Origin: Candidatus Omnitrophota bacterium
GTDB taxonomy: Bacteria > Omnitrophota > Omnitrophia > Omnitrophales > Aquincolibacteriaceae
Direction: 5' to 3'
NCBI GenBank assembly: GCA_020632475.1
Contig: JACKFM010000001.1
Span: 558,001-622,000 of the forward strand
DNA length: 64,000 bases
Within the stretch, counting starts at the first letter, position 1, and the number at the start of each line of letters is the position of its first letter. The notes beneath the pieces are model-generated. The model was given only the letters and a program-made list of their open reading frames with translations, was not told where the DNA came from and ran no database searches. Made by a program: the position numbers and the translations under genes. Below are positions 54,685-61,960 of the stretch, in pieces.

Positions 54685-55068
54685 ATGGCAGAAGCTGAAA
54701 AATATAAAGGGAAGAAAATTCTTGTCATTGATGATGAAGCGGAAATTTGTGACCTTTTCGGCGGCTGGCTTTCCTACCTCGGTTTTGAAGTTTTGACGGC
54801 CCGTGACGGCGATGACGGGCTGTGGAAAGCTAAATCGCAAAAGCCGGATCTTATCATTACCGATGCCATGATGCCGGGGCATACGGGGTATGAGATTATT
54901 GAACGGCTCAGAAGTCAATCAGACCGCATGCGGGATGTTCCGATTATTATGATGTCGGGAAGGCCCAGTATGAGTGATTTCCAGCATCTGGCATTTGGTT
55001 TTATCTCGAAGCCGTTTGACCCTAAGGCAATGCTCAGATTAATCGAAAAGGCCCTTCACCTGGAGTAA
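54685..55068 (+). CDS. Single-domain response regulator (CheY-like)
   Basis: 127 residues, one receiver domain with no output domain. All hallmarks are intact: the acidic pair in ILVIDDEAE, phospho-acceptor Asp in LIITDAMMPGHTGYE, Ser in MMSGRP and Lys in FISKPFDP. It contrasts with the degenerate receiver at the window start. The SirB1-like and PilZ genes follow within 12 bp and 1 bp, so it may signal by protein-protein contact. No histidine kinase is nearby. Confidence 0.92.
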   Translation: MAEAEKYKGKKILVIDDEAEICDLFGGWLSYLGFEVLTARDGDDGLWKAKSQKPDLIITDAMMPGHTGYEIIERLRSQSDRMRDVPIIMMSGRPSMSDFQHLAFGFISKPFDPKAMLRLIEKALHLE

Positions 55069-55080
55069 AAATAAAATCCT

Positions 55081-55947
55081 ATGAGCGACCTCAAACAATT
55101 GCCGTATTTGCTGTCCTTGCTGGATGATGATTCGCCCGTAGTCCAGGAAGGAGTGATTAAGGCGCTGGCAGAGATGGGACCCGGGTTGCATGAGGAAGTT
55201 AAAAAACAGGCGATCACGCTTAATGATAAGCAGCGCAAAATCATTGCGCACGTTTTTGAGATTCATAACCGGCATTGGCTTAAAAACATATGGAAAGATT
55301 GGCTTAAGCCTGCGAATGAGAAAGAGCGTCTTGAAGCCGCCTTGTCAATGATTGCAGATTTTCAAACCCAGCGAAAAAGCCCGGTTTCAACCGGCATTTT
55401 GCTGGACCGCTTAGCCGAAGAGTTTCAGCGTGACTATGGCTATGGTGACTGCCTGGATTTGGCCGAATTTCTTTTTGAAACCAAAGGTTTGCGCGGAGCA
55501 ACGAATGATTATTATAATCCGCTCAACAGTAATCTGATGTTTGTGATTCAGGAAAAACGCGGAATACCGATTAGCCTGGCCTGTTGCTATATCCTGGTTG
55601 GACATCGTCTGGGGCTTGATATTGAGGGGTGTAATCTGCCGGGACATTTTTTGGCAAAAATTATCGACCGGGACCAACCCGTGCTGGTCGATTGTTTTAA
55701 TGGCGGCCGGCTTTTGAATGAAAAAGCGCTTATCAGTATGAATCCCGGTTCGGCCCAGGCAATTAAACAGACGATTCATACGAGTCCCGATGCCAAGACA
55801 ATTATGAAAAGGGTTCTGTCCAATCTGACGTACGCCTATGAACAGGCAGGGCAGCCCGAAGACGGTCAATTGATGACTGCCTTACTTAAGGAGATGGAAT
55901 TGCCGGATGTGGATGAATTGCTGGACGGATTGGAGGGCCTTTTGTAA
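55081..55947 (+). CDS. SirB1-like transglutaminase-fold protein with HEAT-type N-terminus
   Basis: 288 residues. Residues 1-45 look like a HEAT repeat (LLSLLDDDSPVVQEGVIKALAEMG). The middle holds the SirB1/Transglut_core2 signature: YYNPLNSNLMFVIQEKRGIP, LACCYILVGHRLGL, LPGHFLAKI and VDCFNGGRLL. The C-terminus has a TPR-like pair of helices (RVLSNLTYAYEQAGQ). The biochemical role of this family is poorly known. It is translationally coupled to the PilZ gene. Confidence 0.85.
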   Translation: MSDLKQLPYLLSLLDDDSPVVQEGVIKALAEMGPGLHEEVKKQAITLNDKQRKIIAHVFEIHNRHWLKNIWKDWLKPANEKERLEAALSMIADFQTQRKSPVSTGILLDRLAEEFQRDYGYGDCLDLAEFLFETKGLRGATNDYYNPLNSNLMFVIQEKRGIPISLACCYILVGHRLGLDIEGCNLPGHFLAKIIDRDQPVLVDCFNGGRLLNEKALISMNPGSAQAIKQTIHTSPDAKTIMKRVLSNLTYAYEQAGQPEDGQLMTALLKEMELPDVDELLDGLEGLL

Positions 55948-56309
55948 TGAATGACAATAAGAGAAAATCAACCCGTTTATCGGTGACTCTTGAAATCGAT
56001 GCGAAGGAAACGGACGGTAAAAAAATCAGCGGCTTATGTACCGATATCAGTGCTAAGGGATTATTTATTCAGACAACCGATATTTTCCCGGAAGGAAGCC
56101 GTTGTTTGCTTGAACTCTATCTAGGGGACCGGCGTATTAAACCGGCTGTCGCATGCCGTGCGCGGGTGGTCCGTGCCGGTGCTGAGGGGATGGGGGTTGA
56201 ATTTCTGGATTTTGCGTTTAACAGCTATCAGCATCTGAAAAACCTGATTCTTTCCGGCCAGGATGAACCGGAAAACCTGGAAGGAGAATTCGAATCTCCG
56301 CCTTCCTGA
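55947..56309 (+). CDS. PilZ domain protein
   Basis: 120 residues with one PilZ domain. The cyclic-di-GMP-binding RxxxR is in RKSTRL, and the D/NxSxxG loop is TDISAKGLF. The last 20 residues are an acidic tail. The start ATG overlaps the upstream TAA by one base. The neighbouring CheY-like and SirB1-like proteins suggest a small signalling unit that could respond to c-di-GMP. Confidence 0.9.
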   Translation: MNDNKRKSTRLSVTLEIDAKETDGKKISGLCTDISAKGLFIQTTDIFPEGSRCLLELYLGDRRIKPAVACRARVVRAGAEGMGVEFLDFAFNSYQHLKNLILSGQDEPENLEGEFESPPS

Positions 56310-56405
56310 GACCTTGCTATAGAGCGCGCCGCCCGGCTTAGTCGACCCGAACCCTACCTGAATTTAGCTTCTAAGTCCTTTTATTAGAAAAGGTTAAGAT
56401 TAGCA

Positions 56406-56504
56406 TGGAACTCTATGTTTCTATTTGCTACAATACCCGCCTATATAAGGGAAGCCTCAAAAATTTTTTTAGCTCGAATGTCGACATAATTTCAATCGAC
56501 ATAA
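56406..56504 (+). promoter_or_regulatory. dapFAB leader: extended -10 promoter and tandem repeat
   Basis: TGGAAC (56406-56411), 17-nt spacer, TGCTACAAT with TACAAT at 56429-56434. About 45 nt downstream TCGACATAA is repeated exactly at 56481-56489 and 56496-56504, and the first copy lies in a palindrome ATGTCGACAT (56478-56487). The ~127-nt leader shows no lysine-riboswitch core that I can find. Confidence 0.4.
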
Positions 56505-56567
56505 CGTATTAGATTCTTCGACCCGATTTAAATTTACAGATTAAAAAACTTTTAATTTAAAAAAGAC

Positions 56568-57371
56568 ATGAAAAATCTGCAATTTCATAAAATGGTCGCC
56601 TCCGGCAATGATTTTGTGGTCGTGGATAACCGCCGCAAAAAGATTAAGAACCCGCGTACCTTCACACATCAGGTCTGCAAGCCTCATACCGGGATTGGTG
56701 CTGACGGAGTTTTGCTTCTTGAAAACAGCCGCCGCGGAAATTTTAAAATGCGTATTATTAACTCGGACGGTTCCGAAGCCGAAGCCTGCGGAAACGGTTT
56801 TCGTTGTATTGCGCTCTATGCCCGAAAAATCCTTCGTCTGCCGGCCTCATTTCAATTTGATTCCCTGGCGGGACTGGTCGCGGCCAGCGTTTCAAAAAAA
56901 GGGGTGAAGGTTGAATTGCCCAAGCCGAAGGATTTGATTTTAAAATCCGGATTAAAGGTTTTGGGGAAGACCGTGGATTTTTCATTCCTAAATACCGGTG
57001 TTCCGCATGTCTGCGTTTTTGTCAAAGATGTTTCCAAAGTAAACGTGCCGGAGCTCGGGCGTGCCATCCGGTATCATCAGAAATTTAAACCCAAAGGCAC
57101 GAATGTTAATTTTGTTCAGGTGTTGTCGCCAAAGAAAATTCGTGTACGGACTTATGAGCGGGGCGTTGAAGCCGAAACGCTTGCATGCGGGACAGGCTCA
57201 ACGGCTTCGGCTGTTTTGAGTCATCTGCTGGGTTATACCCGTCAGCCCGTAGCGGTTCAAACTTCAAGCGGAGAAATTTTGAATATCGATTTTAAGGTTT
57301 TAGGATCAAAAGTGACCACTGTAACGCTTGAAGGAAAAGCAAAATTTGTCTATCAGGGAACACTTCATTAA
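56568..57371 (+). CDS. dapF: Diaminopimelate epimerase
   Basis: It converts LL- to meso-diaminopimelate. The two catalytic Cys are in EACGNGFRCIA near 75 and LACGTGSTASAV near 207. The N-terminus FHKMVASGNDFVVVDNR is typical. At 267 residues it has normal length. Its presence means the cell makes meso-DAP, either for peptidoglycan or for LysA. First gene of dapF-dapA-dapB. Confidence 0.96.
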   Translation: MKNLQFHKMVASGNDFVVVDNRRKKIKNPRTFTHQVCKPHTGIGADGVLLLENSRRGNFKMRIINSDGSEAEACGNGFRCIALYARKILRLPASFQFDSLAGLVAASVSKKGVKVELPKPKDLILKSGLKVLGKTVDFSFLNTGVPHVCVFVKDVSKVNVPELGRAIRYHQKFKPKGTNVNFVQVLSPKKIRVRTYERGVEAETLACGTGSTASAVLSHLLGYTRQPVAVQTSSGEILNIDFKVLGSKVTTVTLEGKAKFVYQGTLH

Positions 57372-57432
57372 TCGAAATACGAATGATCATTAATTTTGAT
57401 CGTTTCGAATTTAATCCTTTGAAAGGATAGTT

Positions 57433-58320
57433 ATGGCAAAAAAAGATATTTTTCAGGGATCGATGGTGGCCTTGGTGACACCGTTTAAAAACGGTAAGAT
57501 CGACGAACCTGCCTTAAAAAAACTTTTAGATTTTCAGCTTGCCAAGAAAACCGATGTCATTATCCCCTGTGGAACGACCGGTGAGTCGGCAACCATGACC
57601 CACGAAGAACATCGCTATATGATGTCGTTTGTCAAAGACTATGTCGGAAACCGTGCGCCCGTGATTTGCGGTGCAGGGTCGAATAATACCGGGGAAGCAC
57701 TCGGACTTGTTCAGTATGCAAAAACCATCAAGGCCGATGGTGTGTTGGTGGTAACGCCTTATTACAACAAACCGACGCAGGAGGGACTTTACCGCCATTA
57801 TTCATTTTTGGCCTCCAGAGTGGATATCCCGATTATTCTCTACAATGTCCCCGGACGCACCGGGATCTCCTTAACCCCTGAAACGGTTGCCCGGCTGGCC
57901 AAAATTCCGAATATTGTTGCGATTAAAGAGGCTAGCGGAAGTTTGGCACAGGTCGATCGTATTTTGCAGCTTTGTGACATTAACGTGATTTCGGGCGATG
58001 ATGGTTTGACTTTTCCGATGATGGCCATCGGGGCCAAGGGAGTGATTTCGGTGACTGCCAATGTCGCTCCTGAACTGAACCGCAAAATGGTGCACGCCGC
58101 GCTGAGAGGCGATATAGTCACGGCAAGATCGACGCACCGCCGACTTTTGGATTTAGCGAGTGTTTTATTTATCGAAAGTAATCCGATTCCGGTAAAAACC
58201 GCACTGGCGATGATGGGAATGATTCGTCCCGAATTCCGCCTGCCGCTATGTGAAATGAAAAAAGAAAATCAGACGAAACTTCGTAAAGTCCTTAAAGATT
58301 TGGGAGTGCTTAAAAAATGA
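57433..58320 (+). CDS. dapA: 4-hydroxy-tetrahydrodipicolinate synthase
   Basis: It condenses pyruvate with aspartate semialdehyde. The TIM barrel carries CGTTGESATM, the Tyr in ILYNVPGRTG and the Schiff-base Lys in VAIKEASGSL. At 295 residues it has normal length. GAAAGGATAG before ATG 57433 is the ribosome-binding site. Its 3' end overlaps dapB as ATGA. Confidence 0.97.
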   Translation: MAKKDIFQGSMVALVTPFKNGKIDEPALKKLLDFQLAKKTDVIIPCGTTGESATMTHEEHRYMMSFVKDYVGNRAPVICGAGSNNTGEALGLVQYAKTIKADGVLVVTPYYNKPTQEGLYRHYSFLASRVDIPIILYNVPGRTGISLTPETVARLAKIPNIVAIKEASGSLAQVDRILQLCDINVISGDDGLTFPMMAIGAKGVISVTANVAPELNRKMVHAALRGDIVTARSTHRRLLDLASVLFIESNPIPVKTALAMMGMIRPEFRLPLCEMKKENQTKLRKVLKDLGVLKK

Positions 58321-59117
58321 TTAAATTAGCCATGTTGGGTGCTGCCGGAAGAATGGGCCGGACAATTTTAAAACTTGCGAGCCAGGATCCAGAGTTTCAA
58401 ATTGTCGGTGGCCTAGAGTCTGCTGATTCACCTGCGATTGGAACCGATATCGGAACGATGCTTGGTCTTAATCCTTTAGGGGTTTCGGTCAGCAGTGATC
58501 TGGAAGCTGCTTTTGAGAAAGCCGATGCCGTGATCGATTTTACGCATTTTTCTGCGACACAAAAAAATGCCGAGACTGCAGCAAAGACCAAAACCGGTTA
58601 TGTCGTTGGCACGACAGGTTTATCGCAGGAAGGCCTGGCAGCCATTGCAAAGGCATCGTCACAGATTCCCGTAGTTCAATCGCCTAATATGAGCATTGGG
58701 GTCAATCTTTTATTTAAACTTTCAGAGATTGCGGCGACGATTTTGGATGAAACCTATGATATCGAGATTGTCGAAGCTCATCACCGGAATAAAAAAGATT
58801 CCCCGAGCGGAACGGCCATGAAATTGCTTGAGATTGTTGCGGCCGCACGCAAGAAGAGCCTGGAAAAAGATACGGTGTATGGCCGGCAGGGAGAAGTCGG
58901 AGCCAGGCCAAAGGGAGAGATCGGCGTCCTGGCGGTTCGCGGAGGGGATGTGGTCGGCGATCATAATGTTTCCTATTTAGGCGATGGTGAAAGGATCGAA
59001 TTGATTCACAGGGCATCTTCGCGTGAAGCCTTTGCCAAAGGGGCGTTAAGTGCTGCAAAATATGTAAGCCGTGCAGAAGCCGGACTTTATACGATGACAG
59101 ATGTTCTTGGTTTTTAA
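58317..59117 (+). CDS. dapB: 4-hydroxy-tetrahydrodipicolinate reductase
   Basis: NAD(P)H reduction in lysine/DAP synthesis, 266 residues. The nucleotide loop is MLGAAGRMGR, followed by DFTHF, GTTGLS and the catalytic segment EAHHRNKKDSPSGTA. It is coupled to dapA by a 4-bp overlap. No terminator is visible in the 32 bp before the next gene, so the envelope gene downstream may be co-transcribed. Confidence 0.97.
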   Translation: MIKLAMLGAAGRMGRTILKLASQDPEFQIVGGLESADSPAIGTDIGTMLGLNPLGVSVSSDLEAAFEKADAVIDFTHFSATQKNAETAAKTKTGYVVGTTGLSQEGLAAIAKASSQIPVVQSPNMSIGVNLLFKLSEIAATILDETYDIEIVEAHHRNKKDSPSGTAMKLLEIVAAARKKSLEKDTVYGRQGEVGARPKGEIGVLAVRGGDVVGDHNVSYLGDGERIELIHRASSREAFAKGALSAAKYVSRAEAGLYTMTDVLGF

Positions 59118-59149
59118 GCATAAATTCAATACAGGGAAGATTAATCCGC

Positions 59150-61894
59150 ATGTTTTTAAATAAAAAATTCTTAAGAAGGATCTTGCAGAAGACGGGCGTT
59201 GTCAGCCTGTCTTTTTTTGCTTTTATGATACTGAGCATGCCTTCTTATGCGGAAACGGGGAAACAATCCGGGACGGACACGGATGCTTCGTCGACCATCG
59301 ATGATGAAGTGGCTAAATTGATGGAAATCCTTAATCGGTACGAAAGTAAATTTGCCGAAAAAAGCAAAGAGGCTGAGGAAAACAAGGAACTCATTGAGCA
59401 AGCGCAGGAAGATAAACCGATTGCGGATGCTGAAACAGCCGAAATTAATAAGATTATGGCTGATTTGGATCAGACCGGGGGTGTCCCTGATGAACCGCCT
59501 GCCGTATTAGAGGATGACAGTGATGCGGAAAACGCTATTTATGTCCTCGACAAAAATGAACGCCTGAAAGCGGATGAGGAAAACGCCCTTTACCACTATG
59601 AACCGTTTTTGGACACCGAAGAAAATCTTGAGGTTAAAGAAACTCAGACGATAGCGGCTGAAGCGGAACCTGAGGGCCCTCAAATCAAAGAAACTTTACC
59701 GGCGGATCAGATTGTGATGCCCATGCCGGAATCTTCTAAGGAGCCGGAATCCGGGCTTCAAATAAAACAGCCTTCAATGGCGGCTAAACCGGCCTATATT
59801 CCCCAAAAGAACACCCAAACGGCTTCCAAGAGTTACCGGCCCGTCAGTGGAACAGTTCAAAAAGAACCGGTGGTGACGACGACTCCGGCGGTAGCGACTG
59901 CTAAGACAGCGGTTGATCAAAAAACAGAAGCAATGCCGGTGGTGGTTTCCAGAGGCCAGGCTCCGCGCCCTGTGGTGCGCAAACCCAAAGACGTTGTTTC
60001 TGTTTCTCAAACAATCCATTCGGAAGCAAAATCTGAAGAGGTTGTTTCTATTGCTCAAAAGGCTGCGTCCGAAGTGCAAAAAACTACTGTTTCAGAAAAG
60101 GTTGAGTCTGCCCCCGAACCACCTCAAATCGATTCTCCGGAAACCGCGGTAGAAACACCGGAGCAAGACAACCAGGAAGCGGCAATCGTTATTTTTAATG
60201 ATGAAGCCTTTGACAATCGTCAGGGGCGTTCGGTTCGCAGAACGGCGACCGTTTCAAACCGCCATAGTTTTCAAGCTCAAGCAGAGCCAGGATCTCAACC
60301 GCAAACCGTCGTCGTCGGTGATATCACTAAACCGATTATCGTTGAAGAGTCGGTTGAGGTCGAAACGAGCCAGGCTTCCAGCCGCAGAAGACGTGTGTCC
60401 AAGGGGTTTAAGAAACCTGAGCCGCCCAAGCCCAATTTATATGCCCAGAGCTTTTTTATGAGTCCAAACCAGCGGTTAAGTCATGAGACCTATGATATGA
60501 ATGGGCTGGTCGTAATGAAGTCTCCGGGAAGTCATGGTGGAGACGCTTATTCGATTGTGACCGATTTTGAAGGGGATACGCTTCGCTCCCGCAGCCTGGA
60601 GGGGTTTGAAGGTTTGGAGCAGATTAACGACTGGATGGAAAAAGAAATTAAAACGGCCGAATTTGAGGGGGTTGAAATTAAAGAATTGACCCTTGGACAG
60701 GAACAGTCAACCGCTTCGACACTCTATTGGGTCGGACATCGCAGCTTTTCGTCGGCTGATGAGGCTCGTTTGCAGATTGCCATAGTCAAAGACCTGGTCG
60801 AGGCAAATGGTGAGAATTTTGCACAGTTAGTCAGTGATGCTTCACGTTATATTCCGGCACCCGAAAAGAAAGCCCCCCTTGAAATTAAAACACCGGCTCA
60901 GTTTAAGCAGGAAGAGAAAATCATACTCAAATATCTGGATCAGATGGATATTGGAGAAGAGATTTTTGGGCCTTTTCAGGGCGAAGGAACAGGGGAACCG
61001 ATTGTTTGGCAGTCCTTTGGAGAGACAACATGGCGTCAGACCAATTTGGATAAGAGAAATTTCTCGGCTCAAGTGGGGTACTGGACCAACAGGTTGGTCT
61101 TTAAAGGTATCCGCTTTCCATTCAGTACCATTGATCCCTTTTTAGAATCGACCGTGTCGCTGGAAGCCGGGGGAGGCGCTGATTTTGCTTCTAATGCGAA
61201 GTTTTTTGCCGGGGTTGAATGGCGGCCGTTTGCGCGTAACCCCTGGATGTATAACTTTAGACCCTGGGCAGGTATTAACATTGCCGAATGGATTCGTAAT
61301 TACCGTTTTTATGTGATGTACGGAGACCGCAAGAATATTAAAGATCCGATTGACGGGAGTGATGATCACGACCTTATTGCCGGCGTACAGATTTTTTATG
61401 AATGGGGTGTCGAATTGCCGCCGCTGACCGCACCGGAACCTGAAACAACCGGAGAGTATATTGAAAGAATTATTTGGGGTGAATACTTCGGTAATTACCG
61501 TTTCGAAATGACCAACTTTGGCTCAGAAGATGATTACGATGGCTGGATTTTAAACTCGTCTATTATTTTGGGGGTGAAGCTTCCGGGTATACCGCTTCCT
61601 GAAAATCCGATTAATAACGAACTGGTGCTTATGCCGTATATGAGGTTCGAGCACGTAAACTCGACCGCCTTTTCATTCCCTTATCAAAATCAATATTTTG
61701 TTGCGGCCGGGATTCGTTGGATGCCTTTTAGAACATACCGGTTTAAAGAAAATGAATGGTTATCAAAGACAAAGATTTTTGGCGAATATGTCGGCGTTGG
61801 GCTTGTGCAGCATGCCAAACAGGACGGCGAAGCACCGAATGCTGTCCGTTGGGATTTGAGGTTCGGCGTCAGCTTTTCTCAGAGAAGATTTTAA
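59150..61894 (+). CDS. Large exported protein: Pro/Glu-rich region and C-terminal outer-membrane barrel-like domain
   Basis: 914 residues. The signal peptide is residues 1-34 (cut after SYA). Residues ~50-105 are coiled-coil-like (LMEILNRYESKFAEKSKEAEE), ~110-430 are low-complexity and rich in Pro, Glu, Ala, Thr and Val, ~440-570 are a globular part (GGDAYSIVTDFEGDTLRSRS), and the last ~270 are alternating aromatic beta-strands such as YRFYVMYGDRK, ending SFSQRRF with a terminal Phe, the mark of an outer-membrane barrel. The final part resembles the C-terminal domain of NfrA-type proteins, which is a tentative match. It is encoded next to another large exported protein, suggesting a surface complex. 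Confidence 0.75.
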   Translation: MFLNKKFLRRILQKTGVVSLSFFAFMILSMPSYAETGKQSGTDTDASSTIDDEVAKLMEILNRYESKFAEKSKEAEENKELIEQAQEDKPIADAETAEINKIMADLDQTGGVPDEPPAVLEDDSDAENAIYVLDKNERLKADEENALYHYEPFLDTEENLEVKETQTIAAEAEPEGPQIKETLPADQIVMPMPESSKEPESGLQIKQPSMAAKPAYIPQKNTQTASKSYRPVSGTVQKEPVVTTTPAVATAKTAVDQKTEAMPVVVSRGQAPRPVVRKPKDVVSVSQTIHSEAKSEEVVSIAQKAASEVQKTTVSEKVESAPEPPQIDSPETAVETPEQDNQEAAIVIFNDEAFDNRQGRSVRRTATVSNRHSFQAQAEPGSQPQTVVVGDITKPIIVEESVEVETSQASSRRRRVSKGFKKPEPPKPNLYAQSFFMSPNQRLSHETYDMNGLVVMKSPGSHGGDAYSIVTDFEGDTLRSRSLEGFEGLEQINDWMEKEIKTAEFEGVEIKELTLGQEQSTASTLYWVGHRSFSSADEARLQIAIVKDLVEANGENFAQLVSDASRYIPAPEKKAPLEIKTPAQFKQEEKIILKYLDQMDIGEEIFGPFQGEGTGEPIVWQSFGETTWRQTNLDKRNFSAQVGYWTNRLVFKGIRFPFSTIDPFLESTVSLEAGGGADFASNAKFFAGVEWRPFARNPWMYNFRPWAGINIAEWIRNYRFYVMYGDRKNIKDPIDGSDDHDLIAGVQIFYEWGVELPPLTAPEPETTGEYIERIIWGEYFGNYRFEMTNFGSEDDYDGWILNSSIILGVKLPGIPLPENPINNELVLMPYMRFEHVNSTAFSFPYQNQYFVAAGIRWMPFRTYRFKENEWLSKTKIFGEYVGVGLVQHAKQDGEAPNAVRWDLRFGVSFSQRRF

Positions 61895-61960
61895 AAATAG
61901 ACCGGGTGGTTGGGCGGTTGAGTGTTCCGGCAGTTATATCTTTAACAATTAAGGTTTGAA

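Noticed and set aside
56435..56567. Lysine riboswitch before dapF
   Set aside because: The leader is too short and lacks the conserved lysine-element core; no terminator or anti-terminator pair is evident.
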